A stretch of 64,000 nt of DNA. Source: Sphingobium sp. CCH11-B1 (GTDB taxonomy: Bacteria > Pseudomonadota > Alphaproteobacteria > Sphingomonadales > Sphingomonadaceae). Under the pieces are notes generated by a model, which was not told the DNA's origin, made no database searches, and was given only the letters and a program-made list of their open reading frames with translations. The DNA lies in assembly GCF_001556865.1 (NCBI RefSeq), contig NZ_LSJY01000003.1:1-64000 (forward strand), given 5' to 3'. Shown here in pieces: positions 19,237 through 28,789 of the stretch (position 1 is its first letter; each line of letters opens with the position of its first letter). The translations under genes and the position numbers were made by a program.

Positions 19237-20592
19237 GTGACCCTATCCCGCCCGATCGCCGTCATCATCCTTGCCGCGGGGCAGGGCACGCGGATGAAAT
19301 CGTCGCTGCACAAGGTGCTGCACCCCGTCGCCGGGCGGCCCATGCTGTTGCACCTGCTGGCGAGCGCGAGCGAGTTGCAGCCGGAACGGCAGGTCGTGGT
19401 CGTGGGCGCCGGACGGGAACAGGTGGAGCAGGCGGTGGCGGGCGCCGGCGTCGCAGTGGCGGTGCAGGCGCAGCAACTGGGCACCGGCCATGCCGTCGCA
19501 CAGGCGCATGACGCGCTGGCGGGCTTCGCGGGCGACGTGCTGATCCTGTATGGCGACGTGCCGCTGGTGCGCCCCGAAACCATGCGCGCGATGATCGACC
19601 GGCTGAACCGGGGCGACGAGCCGCGCGCCGTGGTGCTGGGTTTCCGGCCCGCGGACCCCGCCGCCTATGGCCGCATCGTCGCCGACGGGCAGGGCATCAT
19701 CGAGAAGATGGTGGAATATAAGGATGCGAGCGAGGCCGAGCGCGCCGTGACGCTGTGCAACAGCGGCCTGATGGCGGTGCGGTCGACCGACCTGTTCGTC
19801 CTGCTCGACCGGATCGGCAACGACAATGCCGCGGGCGAATATTATCTGCCCGACATCGTCATGCTGCCGGGCGGGCAAAGCGCGGTGATCGAGACGGAGG
19901 CGTGGGAAGTCGCGGGCGTCAACAGCCGGATCGAACTGGCGGGCGTCGAGGCGGTATGGCAGGCGCGGCGACGGGCCGAGGCGATGCGCGAGGGCGTGAC
20001 GCTGATCGCGCCGGATACGGTCTTCTTCGCCCATGACACGGTGCTGGGTCGCGACGTGACGGTGGAGCCCAATGTCGTGTTCGGCCCAGGCGTCAGCGTG
20101 GCGGACAATGTCACCATCCATGCCTTCTCTCACCTGGAGGGCGCGCGGGTGGAGAGCGGCGCCGAGATCGGCCCCTATGCACGGCTGCGTCCCGGCGCGG
20201 AGATCGGCCCGAAGGCCAAGGTCGGCAACTTCGTCGAGATCAAGAAAGCACGGCTGGAGGAGGGGGCGAAGGCCAATCACCTGTCCTATATCGGGGACGC
20301 CAGCGTGGGCGCGGGCGCGAACATCGGGGCGGGTACGATCACCTGCAACTATGACGGTTTCCTCAAATATCGCACCGAAATCGGCGCGGGCGCATTCGTC
20401 GGGTCGAACAGCGCGCTGGTCGCGCCCATCAGCATCGGCGCGGGCGCCATCGTGGCGGCGGGCAGCGTGGTGACCCGCCCGGTCGAAGCGGACGCATTGT
20501 GCCTGGTGCGGCCCGAGCAGGTGACCAAGCCCGGCTGGGCGGCGCGGTTCCGCGAGCGGATGAAAGCGAAGAAGGCCGCCGCAAAGGGATGA
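19237..20592 (+). CDS. glmU: Bifunctional GlcNAc-1-phosphate uridylyltransferase / GlcN-1-phosphate acetyltransferase
   Basis: GlmU acetylates glucosamine-1-phosphate and converts it to UDP-GlcNAc for peptidoglycan and lipopolysaccharide. The N-terminal domain has the pyrophosphorylase loop LAAGQGTRM and LHPVAGRPM; LYGDVPL carries the metal Asp. The C-terminal domain is a left-handed beta helix of hexapeptide repeats with the acetyltransferase residues in ARLRPGAEIG and NHLSYIGD. I favour GTG 19237 because it gives the usual family N-terminus and length (451 aa) and has GAGGA 10 bases upstream. ATG 19186 in the same frame would add 17 residues and is possible. It pairs with glmS, two genes downstream. 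Confidence 0.93.
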   Translation: MTLSRPIAVIILAAGQGTRMKSSLHKVLHPVAGRPMLLHLLASASELQPERQVVVVGAGREQVEQAVAGAGVAVAVQAQQLGTGHAVAQAHDALAGFAGDVLILYGDVPLVRPETMRAMIDRLNRGDEPRAVVLGFRPADPAAYGRIVADGQGIIEKMVEYKDASEAERAVTLCNSGLMAVRSTDLFVLLDRIGNDNAAGEYYLPDIVMLPGGQSAVIETEAWEVAGVNSRIELAGVEAVWQARRRAEAMREGVTLIAPDTVFFAHDTVLGRDVTVEPNVVFGPGVSVADNVTIHAFSHLEGARVESGAEIGPYARLRPGAEIGPKAKVGNFVEIKKARLEEGAKANHLSYIGDASVGAGANIGAGTITCNYDGFLKYRTEIGAGAFVGSNSALVAPISIGAGAIVAAGSVVTRPVEADALCLVRPEQVTKPGWAARFRERMKAKKAAAKG

Positions 20593-21452
20593 GCTTCGCG
20601 CGTCGACGCCCATGGCTGACGGCTTTGCTGGGCCTGATGCTGGCCGTCCTGATTTTCGCCGGATGGATGCTGGCCAATGCGCGAGCCATGCCGGTGGTGC
20701 GGCAGGCGGAGATTTCGCTTCCCTTTCCCGCCGACGCCCCGCGCCGTCCGATACGCATAGCGCTGATGACGGACACGCATCTTTCGGGGCCTGACAACAG
20801 CCCGGAGCGAATGGCGCGGATCGTCGCGCAAATCGATGCGCTCAGGCCCGACCTCATCCTGCTGGGCGGCGATTATATCGGCGATGACAAGGGCGCCGCG
20901 GTGTACGACGCACAGGCAAGCATCGCGGCCTTTGCCGGGCTGCGCGCGCCGCTGGGCGTCATCGCGGTCCTGGGCAATCACGACGCGCACAGCCGCAAGA
21001 ACCAGCCGGCGCTCAAGGCGTCGGAATGGCAGCAGGCCTTTGCGCGCGTCGGCGTCGTGCTGTTGCAGAACCGCGCGATCCGGCGGGGGCCGCTCGTGAT
21101 CGGGGGCGTCAAGGACATCTACACCCGCAAGCCCGACATGCCCGGAACGCTGGCGACGATGCGCCGGCTGGGCGGCGTGCCCATCCTGTTGTCGCACAGC
21201 CCGGACCTGTTCCCGATGCTGCCCGACATGGCCGCGCTGATGTTGGTGGGCCATACCCATTGCGGGCAGATCGCCTTCCCGATCGTGGGAGCGACCTACA
21301 TCCCGTCCCGTTACGGGCTTCGCTATGCCTGCGGCCAGTATCGCGACGGGCAAAGGCACATGATCGTGTCGGCGGGCGTGGGCACCAGCGGGCTGCCTTT
21401 CCGCATGTTCGCGCCGCCCGATATCTGGATCGTCACCATCCGCCCAGCATGA
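20589..21452 (+). CDS. Membrane-anchored metallophosphoesterase
   Basis: This 287 aa protein has an N-terminal membrane anchor (about residues 9-30) and a calcineurin-like domain with all metal-binding blocks: D62-x-H64 (MTDTHL), GGDYIGD, GNHDAH, LSHSPD and GHTHCGQ. This pattern is typical of the YaeI-type phosphodiesterases, some of which act on UDP-diacylglucosamine or cyclic nucleotides; the substrate here is open. The active domain probably faces the periplasm. Its start overlaps the glmU stop (ATGA), so it is coupled to cell-wall precursor synthesis. Confidence 0.85.
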   Translation: MSFARRRPWLTALLGLMLAVLIFAGWMLANARAMPVVRQAEISLPFPADAPRRPIRIALMTDTHLSGPDNSPERMARIVAQIDALRPDLILLGGDYIGDDKGAAVYDAQASIAAFAGLRAPLGVIAVLGNHDAHSRKNQPALKASEWQQAFARVGVVLLQNRAIRRGPLVIGGVKDIYTRKPDMPGTLATMRRLGGVPILLSHSPDLFPMLPDMAALMLVGHTHCGQIAFPIVGATYIPSRYGLRYACGQYRDGQRHMIVSAGVGTSGLPFRMFAPPDIWIVTIRPA

Positions 21453-21568
21453 AATTCTTTTCATGCGCACGCCATGGCGCTGTCGCGTGCGGGCCGTTAA
21501 TGGCATGGCGATAAAGCCGCCCTATATGGGCGCATCCCTATCCATCGGCTTCCACGGGGCATTCCGGC

Positions 21569-23392
21569 ATGTGCGGCATCATCGGTATCATCGGCAAGGA
21601 CGACGTCGCAGGACGGCTGGTGGACGGGCTCAAGCGCCTCGAATATCGCGGATATGACAGCGCGGGCGTGGCCACGGTGCATGACGGGACGATCGACCGC
21701 CGCCGTGCGGAAGGAAAGCTCGGCAATCTGGTCCGCGAACTGAGCGAGGCGCCGCTGCCCGGCACGACCGGCATCGCCCATACCCGCTGGGCCACCCATG
21801 GCGCGCCGACGACCAGCAACGCGCATCCCCACGCGACCGGCGAAGTGGCGCTGGTCCACAATGGCATCATCGAGAATTTCAAGCCGCTGCGCGAGGAACT
21901 GATCGCGCGCGGCCGCACCTTCGACAGCCAGACCGACACGGAGGTCGTCGCCCATCTGGTCAGCGAAAGGATCGAGCAGGGCGCGTCGCCCATGGAAGCG
22001 GTGCGCGACGTGCTGCCGCGCCTGCACGGGGCCTTCGCGCTCGCCATCGCCTTCCGCAGCCATCCCGACCTGCTGATCGGCGCGCGACTGGGGTCGCCGC
22101 TGGTGGTGGGCTATGGCGAGGGGGAGACGTTCCTGGGCTCGGACGCGCTGGCGCTCGCGCCGCTCACCCAGCGCATCGCCTATCTGGAAGAGGGCGACTG
22201 GGTCGTCATCACGGCCGAGGGCGCGGAGATTTTCGACAAGAACAATGCGCCCGTCGAACGGCCGGTGACGATCAGCGGCGTGTCCGGCGCGATGATCGAC
22301 AAGGGCAATCATCGCCATTTCATGCAGAAGGAGATTTACGAGCAGCCGGTCGTCGTCGCCCAGACGCTGAAAGCCTATCTGCAACGGATGGACGACCGCG
22401 TGTCGCTGCCGATCCCGGACTTCGACCTGTCGGCCATCCGCCGCGTCACCATCGTCGCCTGCGGCACCAGCTATTATGCCGGGATGGTGGCCAAATACTG
22501 GTTCGAGCAGTTCGCCCGGGTGCCCGTGGACATCGATGTGGCGAGCGAGTTCCGCTACCGCGCGCCGGTGATGGAGGATGGCGGGCTGATGATCGTCATC
22601 AGCCAGTCGGGCGAGACCGCCGACACGCTCGCCGCGCTGCGCCATGCGCGCGAGGAAGGGCAGAAGATCGCCGCCGTCGTCAACGTGCCGACCAGCACCA
22701 TGGCGCGGGAGGCGGACCTGCTGCTGCCCACCAATGCGGGGCCGGAGATCGGCGTCGCGTCGACAAAGGCCTTCACCTGCCAGCTGGCCGTGCTCGCCGC
22801 CTTCGCCGCGAACCTGGCGCGCGCCAAGGGGCGGCTGGACGCGAAGGCGGAGAAGGAACTGGTTCGGCACCTGGCCGAAGCGCCCGCCGCGATCAACGGC
22901 GCGCTCGCCTATGACGAAGCGATCGAGGCGATGGCGCACCATATCGTGCCGGCGCGCGACGTGCTCTATCTGGGGCGCGGCACCGACTATCCGCTGGCGC
23001 TGGAAGGGGCATTGAAGCTCAAGGAAATCAGCTATATCCATGCCGAAGGCTATGCCGCGGGCGAGATGAAGCACGGCCCCATTGCCCTGATCGACGAACT
23101 GGTGCCGGTGATCGTGATCGCGCCCAGCGGGCCGTTGTTCGAAAAAACCGTCAGCAACATGCAGGAAGTGCAGGCGCGCGGCGGCAGGGTGGTGCTGATT
23201 TCCGACTATGACGGGGTGCAGGCGGCGGGCGAGGGGTGCATGGCCACCATCACCATGCCCAAGGTCCACCCGCTGATTGCGCCGATGGTCTATGCGGTGC
23301 CGGTGCAGCTGCTCGCCTATCATGTCGCGGTGCTCAAGGGCACGGACGTGGACCAGCCGAGGAACCTCGCGAAATCGGTGACGGTGGAATAG
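21569..23392 (+). CDS. glmS: Glutamine-fructose-6-phosphate transaminase (isomerizing)
   Basis: GlmS makes glucosamine-6-phosphate from fructose-6-phosphate and glutamine, the first step to UDP-GlcNAc. The 607 aa protein has the N-terminal glutaminase domain with nucleophile C2 (MCGIIGI), GIAHTRWATHG and HNGIIENF, then two SIS isomerase domains (CGTSYYAG and SQSGETADT), and ends with KSVTVE. Length and motif order are standard. The 116-base upstream gap shows no glmS ribozyme, consistent with other alphaproteobacteria. Confidence 0.97.
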   Translation: MCGIIGIIGKDDVAGRLVDGLKRLEYRGYDSAGVATVHDGTIDRRRAEGKLGNLVRELSEAPLPGTTGIAHTRWATHGAPTTSNAHPHATGEVALVHNGIIENFKPLREELIARGRTFDSQTDTEVVAHLVSERIEQGASPMEAVRDVLPRLHGAFALAIAFRSHPDLLIGARLGSPLVVGYGEGETFLGSDALALAPLTQRIAYLEEGDWVVITAEGAEIFDKNNAPVERPVTISGVSGAMIDKGNHRHFMQKEIYEQPVVVAQTLKAYLQRMDDRVSLPIPDFDLSAIRRVTIVACGTSYYAGMVAKYWFEQFARVPVDIDVASEFRYRAPVMEDGGLMIVISQSGETADTLAALRHAREEGQKIAAVVNVPTSTMAREADLLLPTNAGPEIGVASTKAFTCQLAVLAAFAANLARAKGRLDAKAEKELVRHLAEAPAAINGALAYDEAIEAMAHHIVPARDVLYLGRGTDYPLALEGALKLKEISYIHAEGYAAGEMKHGPIALIDELVPVIVIAPSGPLFEKTVSNMQEVQARGGRVVLISDYDGVQAAGEGCMATITMPKVHPLIAPMVYAVPVQLLAYHVAVLKGTDVDQPRNLAKSVTVE

Positions 23393-23717
23393 GGGGACGA
23401 CGCGGCCGGTCCTTACGAAGTTCACACCGTTGTGCCACGCAAAAGCGTCGATTCTCCCGCGACGCGCTCGCGAGGCTTCCCCAACGCCTCGCTGACGCGT
23501 CCCCTAAGCGCTCGCGACGCCCCTCCTGTCTGGGCGGGCTGGAGGATGGCGCGCGGGGCGGGAGTGTCGGGAAGCAGGACATGCTTCCGGTGGATCATGG
23601 CGGCGGCGGATAGGAAAGGCAGCGTGGGCTGGCGTCGCGGAGGCAAGGAAAGCGGGATGCCGGGTCAGGCCCGGCGTGGCGAAGGAATGGCGAGGATCGA
23701 CCATTTGCGGACAGGGT
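23393..23717. other. 325-base gap with no convincing gene; possible repeat-derived DNA
   Basis: No frame here looks coding. The sequence around 23440-23520 (repeated GACGCG/GCGAGG words) resembles an intergenic element I recall from sphingomonad genomes, which on the minus strand gives a spurious 74-codon frame. Near 23656-23682, GCCGGGTCAGGCCCGGC is an imperfect palindrome of the kind found in dispersed repeats. Repeat status is from memory. Confidence 0.35.
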
Positions 23718-23951
23718 TCATTTTACGCAGGCAGCGTATTGTCGGTCGTTCCGCCGGATCAGCAAGTAATAATAGCGCCAGACCACGCTGACGGGAATGA
23801 GCAGCACCGCAGCCGCCAACATAGCATATAGCCCGCCCCATTCTCGCTCAACCCAGTTGTAAAGCATGGCAATAGGTACCAGCGACGCGAAACCGACTAA
23901 GTCTACCAAGACCTTTTCATTCCGCCTCTCCCCGTTACAATTCAACATCAT
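23718..23951 (-). CDS. Small unknown membrane protein
   Basis: This 77 aa protein has two hydrophobic segments (LVGFASLVPIAMLYNW and YAMLAAAVLLIPVSVVW), followed by a basic tail (RYYYLLIRRNDR). I do not recognise the family. The start at 23951 is supported by AAAGGAC seven bases upstream. Base composition is less GC-rich than its neighbours, which may mean recent acquisition. It lies 56 bases after the GNAT-nitrilase fusion gene on the same strand and could be co-transcribed. Confidence 0.6.
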   Translation of the reverse strand: MMLNCNGERRNEKVLVDLVGFASLVPIAMLYNWVEREWGGLYAMLAAAVLLIPVSVVWRYYYLLIRRNDRQYAACVK

Positions 23952-24007
23952 CGGGATGTCCTTTATAGGGCATACTCGAAAATAACGGTCCGCTTCCCAC
24001 CCATATT

Positions 24008-25621
24008 TCACCCGCCGCCCGGTGAGTTGTGCCCGCCCGCCGGCACCGGGCCGCCGCTCGGCGCATGGCCGTGGTCGGGGTTGCTGTCCCAGTCGATGTG
24101 ATACAGGTCGAAGCGGCGGTCGCGCAGGTTGCGGACGGTGCCTTCGGCGCGCGCCCAGCTCAGGTCCGCGAGGTTCACGTCCGCCATGGTGAGCGTTTCG
24201 ACATTCTCGGTCGATTCCGCCGCGATGCCGTCGCGCGCGAAGGGGAGGTCGCAGGGCGTCAGGATGGCGCTCTGGGCATATTGGATGTCCATATTGTCGA
24301 CGTTCGGCAGGTTGCCGACATTGCCGGACATGACGACATAGCATTGGTTTTCGATCGCGCGGGCCTGCGCGCAATAGCGCACCCGCATGTAGCCGAGGCG
24401 CGAGTCGGTGCAGAAGGGGACGAAGATGATGCGCGCGCCCTGATCCACCAGCCGCCGCGCCAGTTCGGGAAATTCGCTGTCATAGCAGATGAGCACGCCG
24501 ATCGGCCCGCAGTCGGTCTGGATCACGTCCAGCGCGTCGCCGCCCTTGATATTCCACCAGAAGGCTTCGTTGGGCGTCGGGTGGATCTTTTCCTGGGTGT
24601 GGATCGACCCGTCGCGCAGGGCGACATAGGCGATATTCTGGATGTCGCCATCGTCGGCGCGCGTCGGGTGGGAGCCGCCGATGATGTTGATATTATATTC
24701 CAGCGCCATCCGCCCCAGTTCTTTCGTGAGGCGCGGGGTGTAGCCGGTGAGCTTGTCGATGGCCTCGACCGGCGAGAGCTTCTTCTGCTCGTAGGAAAGC
24801 AGGGGGAGGGTGAAAAGCTCGGGAAAGACGATGAAGTCGGAGCGATAGTCCGCCGCAACATCGACGAAATATTCGATGTTGCGGATGAATTCGTCGAAAT
24901 CCTGCACCGCGCGCGCCTGAAGCTGGCAGGTGGCGAGGCGGACGCTTTCCACCCCCCGCGGCACGCGCATTTCGGGCGCTTCGTCGGGATCGACATAGGG
25001 GTTGCGCCAGACGAGGTGGGCGGCATGGCCGTCCGACTGCTTGTCTTCGGGCAGATAATTTTCGAGCACGCCCAGCGGCTCGAACTGGTTCTTGAGCTGG
25101 AAGCTGATGACCTGATCGCGCAACTTGCCCTGGATCACCTTCTCCAGATAGTCGGCGGGGCTGCCGGCGCGGCGCTTGGCGCGGGCGTAACCGGGCATGC
25201 GGCCGGCGATGACGATGCCGTGCAGGTCCAGCTCCTCGGCCAGTTCCTTGCGCTCGTCATAAAGGCGCTGGCCGATGCGCAGGCCCCGCAGCTTGGGATC
25301 GACCGCCATTTCATAGCCGTAAAGCCACTCGCCCGCCGCGCTATGGCGCGTGCCAAAGCCGTTCGCGGTGATTTCCTCCCAGTCATGGAAGGAAAAGGCC
25401 ATGCCCTTGCTGACCCGCATCGTCGCGCAATAGCCGACGACGCGGCCGTCATAGAGCGCGACGAAGCAGCCGCCCGGGAAATTGTTGATCTGGCCCCGGA
25501 TCGTTGCCAGCGAATAATTGGGCATGCCCGGATAGGCGCGGGCGATCAGCCGCTGGATGCCGCGCGCGTCGCCCGGCACAGCGGCGCGGGTTTCCAGGCG
25601 CTTCTTGGCCGTCGTGGTCAT
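24008..25621 (-). CDS. Fusion of GNAT acetyltransferase and carbon-nitrogen hydrolase (nitrilase family)
   Basis: This 537 aa protein has two domains. Residues about 10-200 form a GNAT N-acetyltransferase, with acetyl-CoA loop LRGLRIGQRLYDER. Residues about 225-510 form a nitrilase-superfamily amidase with the Glu-Lys-Cys triad visible in FPELFTLP, EKIHPTP and LICYDSEFPE. The fusion is known in many bacteria but its substrate is not established; a linked deamidation or acetylation of a small metabolite is a reasonable guess. The tail is Gly/Pro-rich. The start at 25621 (MTTTAKKR) precedes the first GNAT strand. An intrinsic terminator of icd lies just upstream. Confidence 0.88.
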   Translation of the reverse strand: MTTTAKKRLETRAAVPGDARGIQRLIARAYPGMPNYSLATIRGQINNFPGGCFVALYDGRVVGYCATMRVSKGMAFSFHDWEEITANGFGTRHSAAGEWLYGYEMAVDPKLRGLRIGQRLYDERKELAEELDLHGIVIAGRMPGYARAKRRAGSPADYLEKVIQGKLRDQVISFQLKNQFEPLGVLENYLPEDKQSDGHAAHLVWRNPYVDPDEAPEMRVPRGVESVRLATCQLQARAVQDFDEFIRNIEYFVDVAADYRSDFIVFPELFTLPLLSYEQKKLSPVEAIDKLTGYTPRLTKELGRMALEYNINIIGGSHPTRADDGDIQNIAYVALRDGSIHTQEKIHPTPNEAFWWNIKGGDALDVIQTDCGPIGVLICYDSEFPELARRLVDQGARIIFVPFCTDSRLGYMRVRYCAQARAIENQCYVVMSGNVGNLPNVDNMDIQYAQSAILTPCDLPFARDGIAAESTENVETLTMADVNLADLSWARAEGTVRNLRDRRFDLYHIDWDSNPDHGHAPSGGPVPAGGHNSPGGG

Positions 25622-25639
25622 GATTCTTGTCCCGCCGCA

Positions 25640-25672
25640 TGATGTCCCGGGCCTGCGCCGGGGAATGATGTC
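25640..25672. repeat. Short palindromic repeat fragment
   Basis: TCCCGG (25645-25650) and CCGGGGA (25658-25664) flank a short GC-rich centre between ATGATG words. It resembles half of the common TCATCCCGG-type dispersed repeats. Assignment is tentative. Confidence 0.3.
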
Positions 25673-25677
25673 CATGG

Positions 25678-25710
25678 AAAAAGGCGGCGTCGGATGATCC
25701 GGCGCCGCCT
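25678..25710 (-). terminator. Intrinsic terminator of icd
   Basis: Read on the minus strand, AGGCGGCG (25710-25703) pairs with CGCCGCCT (25689-25682), with further GGAT/ATCC pairing inside, followed by TTTTTC. It lies 50 bases after the icd stop. Confidence 0.85.
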
Positions 25711-25760
25711 CGTTCCGTTAGCGTATTGAACCCGCGTGGGCCGCGATCAGTTCCGCCGGT

Positions 25761-26984
25761 TCAGTTCCACTTGCCCATTTCGGTTTCGAGGTTCGCGCGG
25801 ATCGCCTCGAAGAACTGCTCGGTGGTCATCCATGCCTGTTCCGGGCCGATCAGCAGCGCCAGATCCTTGGTCATCGCGCCGCTTTCGACGGTCTGGATGC
25901 AGACCTTCTCCAGCGTTTCGGCGAAGCGCACGACATCGGGCGTCTCGTCGAACTTGCCGCGGAACTTGAGGCCGCCGGTCCAGGCGAAGATCGACGCGAT
26001 CGGGTTGGTGGAGGTCGCCTTGCCCTGCTGATGCTGGCGATAATGGCGGGTGACGGTGCCGTGCGCGGCTTCGGCCTCGACCGTCTTGCCATCGGGCGAC
26101 AAGAGGACCGAGGTCATGAGGCCGAGGCTGCCGAAGCCCTGCGCCACCTGGTCCGACTGGACGTCGCCGTCGTAATTCTTGCAGGCCCAGACGAACTCGC
26201 CGCTCCACTTGAGCGCGGAGGCGACCATGTCGTCGATCAGGCGATGTTCGTAAACGATGCCGGCATCCTTGAACTTCGCGTCGAAGCCTTCGGTCTCGAA
26301 CACTTGCTGGAACAGATCCTTGAAGCGGCCGTCATAGGCCTTGAGGATGGTGTTCTTGGTCGAGAGGTAGACCGGCCATTTGAGGTTCAGGCCATAGTTG
26401 AACGAGGCGCGCGCGAAATCGCGGATCGAATCATCCAGATTGTACATCGCCATCGCGACGCCCGATCCGGGGAAGTCGAACACTTCGCGGTCGATGGTCT
26501 CGCCATTTTCGCCTTCGAAGACGAGGCGCAGCTTGCCGGCGCCGGGCACCCTGAAGTCAGTGGCGCGATACTGATCGCCAAAGGCATGACGGCCAACGAC
26601 GATCGGCTTGGTCCAGCCGGGGATCAGGCGCGGCACGTTGGAAATGACGATGGGTTCGCGGAAGACGACGCCGCCCAGGATGTTGCGGATGGTGCCGTTG
26701 GGCGACTTCCACATCTGCTTGAGGTTGAATTCCTCGACGCGCGCTTCGTCCGGGGTGATGGTCGCGCACTTCACGCCCACGCCATATTGCTTGATCGCAT
26801 TGGCGGAATCGATCGTGATCTGGTCGCCCGTCTCGTCGCGCTTCTCGACGGAAAGGTCGTAATATTTGAGGTCGATGTCGAGATAGGGGAGGATCAGGCG
26901 CTCGCGGATCCATTCCCAGATGATGCGCGTCATTTCGTCGCCGTCAATCTCGACGACGGGATTCTTCACCTTGATCTTCGCCAT
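25761..26984 (-). CDS. icd: Isocitrate dehydrogenase (NADP-dependent, dimeric eukaryote-like type)
   Basis: The enzyme converts isocitrate to 2-oxoglutarate with NADPH formation. The 407 aa protein begins [21 protein letters not shown], with the substrate-binding serine in [12 protein letters not shown] and the metal Asp residues in YDGDVQSD. The size and sequence type match the eukaryote-like IDH common in alphaproteobacteria, not the E. coli form. [12 protein letters not shown] is the NADP-selecting region. It is a single-gene unit with its own terminator, divergent from psd. Confidence 0.96.
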   Translation of the reverse strand: MAKIKVKNPVVEIDGDEMTRIIWEWIRERLILPYLDIDLKYYDLSVEKRDETGDQITIDSANAIKQYGVGVKCATITPDEARVEEFNLKQMWKSPNGTIRNILGGVVFREPIVISNVPRLIPGWTKPIVVGRHAFGDQYRATDFRVPGAGKLRLVFEGENGETIDREVFDFPGSGVAMAMYNLDDSIRDFARASFNYGLNLKWPVYLSTKNTILKAYDGRFKDLFQQVFETEGFDAKFKDAGIVYEHRLIDDMVASALKWSGEFVWACKNYDGDVQSDQVAQGFGSLGLMTSVLLSPDGKTVEAEAAHGTVTRHYRQHQQGKATSTNPIASIFAWTGGLKFRGKFDETPDVVRFAETLEKVCIQTVESGAMTKDLALLIGPEQAWMTTEQFFEAIRANLETEMGKWN

Positions 26985-27144
26985 GCGCCAGTTCGCTTTC
27001 CTGTCTCGGGTGGTTTTTATGCGCCCGCCCTAGGGAAAGCGGCGACAATGTTCAACCGCTGAGCGCGCTCTATCTGCCTGGCCGGGAGCCATGGGCGGGA
27101 TCGGTCGTTGTCAGGGGGCGAACCTCTCCCTAAAGACGGTGCCC

Positions 27145-27879
27145 ATGGAAAATGACGAAATCACGATCGCCGCCGGCGGCAATGTCAAATGGCGCTGGCC
27201 CTCGGTCCATCCCGAAGGCATGAAGTTCGGCCTGATCGCGGTGGCGATCACGGCAGTCCTGTTCCTGCTGGGATGGGACGTGGTCGGCTGGCTGATGCTG
27301 ATCGTGACCATCTGGGTCTTCGCCTTCTTCCGCGATCCCGTCCGCGCGGTGCCGCAGGACGAAGGGGCCATCATCGCGCCCGCCGACGGGCTGGTCACCC
27401 TGATCCAGCGGGTGCCGCCGCCGCGCGAGATGGCGGGTGCCAATGGCCTGGGCGACGAACCGCTGATCCGCGTGTCGATCTTCATGAGCGTGTTCGACGT
27501 GCACATCAACCGGACGCCGATCGGCGGCACGATCAAGTCGGTCGTTTATATTTCCGGCAAGTTCCTGAACGCCGACCTCGACAAGGCAAGCGAGGATAAT
27601 GAGCGGCAGCATATCCTAGTGGAACGGCATGACGGCGTGCGCATCGGCTTCACGCAGATCGCCGGGCTGGTCGCGCGCCGCATCGTTCCCTTCGTGAAAC
27701 CTGGCGACATGGTCGCGGCGGGGCAGCGGATCGGCCTCATCCGCTTCGGCAGCCGGGTCGACGTCTATCTGCCGGCCGGCACCGCGCCGCGCGTGATCCT
27801 GGGCCAGCGCACCATCGCGGGCGAGACGATCCTGGGCCAGATCGGCGACCGGCGCGTGGTGCCGGGCATCCAGCAATGA
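27145..27879 (+). CDS. psd: Phosphatidylserine decarboxylase
   Basis: Psd converts phosphatidylserine to phosphatidylethanolamine at the membrane. The 244 aa protein has a hydrophobic anchor at about 28-63, the FFRDP motif, [10 protein letters not shown], and the self-cleavage site Gly202-Ser203 in RFGSRVD, which yields the pyruvoyl group. This is the short alphaproteobacterial form. The start is ATG 27145. pssA lies 112 bases downstream after a palindromic repeat, giving a complete PE pathway from CDP-diacylglycerol; cdsA is elsewhere in the window. Confidence 0.93.
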   Translation: MENDEITIAAGGNVKWRWPSVHPEGMKFGLIAVAITAVLFLLGWDVVGWLMLIVTIWVFAFFRDPVRAVPQDEGAIIAPADGLVTLIQRVPPPREMAGANGLGDEPLIRVSIFMSVFDVHINRTPIGGTIKSVVYISGKFLNADLDKASEDNERQHILVERHDGVRIGFTQIAGLVARRIVPFVKPGDMVAAGQRIGLIRFGSRVDVYLPAGTAPRVILGQRTIAGETILGQIGDRRVVPGIQQ

Positions 27880-27903
27880 TGCAGGGCCATATCCGCGGTC
27901 CCG

Positions 27904-27966
27904 CCGTTCCTGCCGAGCCTGTCGAAGCGCGCGCGCAACGTCCTTCGACGGCGGCAGGACGAACGG
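27904..27966. repeat. Palindromic intergenic repeat, same family as before lpd
   Basis: Nested arms: CCGTTC (27904-27909) with CGAACGG (27960-27966), and GTCGAAG with CTTCGAC. GAGCCTGTCGAAG is shared with the repeat at 16538-16550. It sits between psd and pssA. Confidence 0.6.
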
Positions 27967-27991
27967 ACGGGGCGAGCAGGGGTCTTTGCGC

Positions 27992-28786
27992 ATGAGTCGC
28001 TACCGCCGCACCGTGCCCCGCGGGCTGCGCCGGGGGATCACGTTGCGCATGGTCGCGCCGAACGCCGTTACGGCGATGGCGCTGTGCTTTGGCCTGACCG
28101 GCGTGCGGTACGGCATATCGGGCGAATGGGAGAGGGCGGTGCTTTCCATCCTGTTCGCCGGTGTCCTGGATGGGCTGGACGGCCGGATCGCGCGGCTGTT
28201 GCGCGGGGAGAGCCGGTTCGGCGCGGAACTGGATTCGCTGTCCGATTCGATCGCCTTCGGCGTCGCGCCGTCGCTGATCCTTTACCTCTGGTCGCTGCAT
28301 GCGATGCCGAAATTCGGCTGGATCTTCGCGCTGGCGCATGCGCTGTCCTGCGCGCTGCGGCTGGCGCGGTTCAACGCCAATATCGACGCCGACGAGCAGC
28401 CGCACAAATCCGCCGGCTTCCTGACCGGCGTTCCCGCGCCGGCAGGCGCTGGCCTTGCCTTCGTCCCGCTCTATCTGTGGCTGGTGACCGGGGAAGAGAT
28501 ATTCCGCGCCTGGTATGTGGTCGCGCCCTGGACCGCTTTCACCGCTTTCCTGATGATTTCCAGCATCGCCACCTACAGCTGGTCGGCGCTGCGGCTGCGC
28601 AAGCGGATCCGGCTGGAAGCGATCGCGGTGGCGGGATTGTTGGCGGCGCTGCTGGTGACGGACCCCTGGCTGACGCTGCTCATCATCTGCGGGGGCTATG
28701 TCGCGCTGATCCCCTTCGGCGTGATGTCTTACGCTAAGGTGAAGCGCCAACGCGAAGTCGTGGCGTCTCCTCCGGCGGCAGGATAA
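27992..28786 (+). CDS. pssA: CDP-diacylglycerol-serine O-phosphatidyltransferase
   Basis: PssA makes phosphatidylserine from CDP-diacylglycerol and serine. The 264 aa membrane protein has the CDP-alcohol transferase motif DGLDGRIAR followed by G-x3-D-x3-D (GAELDSLSD) and about eight hydrophobic segments. The N-terminus (RGITLRMVAPNAVTAMAL) is typical of the subclass II bacterial PssA. The ATG at 27992 is chosen; TTG 27986 adds two residues. Location after psd supports the assignment. Confidence 0.92.
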   Translation: MSRYRRTVPRGLRRGITLRMVAPNAVTAMALCFGLTGVRYGISGEWERAVLSILFAGVLDGLDGRIARLLRGESRFGAELDSLSDSIAFGVAPSLILYLWSLHAMPKFGWIFALAHALSCALRLARFNANIDADEQPHKSAGFLTGVPAPAGAGLAFVPLYLWLVTGEEIFRAWYVVAPWTAFTAFLMISSIATYSWSALRLRKRIRLEAIAVAGLLAALLVTDPWLTLLIICGGYVALIPFGVMSYAKVKRQREVVASPPAAG

Positions 28787-28789
28787 TCG

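Noticed and set aside
21497..23425. 642-codon minus-strand frame across glmS
   Set aside because: Antisense shadow of glmS; no start region or motif supports it.
23422..23646. 74-codon minus-strand frame after glmS
   Set aside because: Composition is typical of repeat-derived intergenic DNA, with no ribosome site and no hydrophobic or domain pattern.
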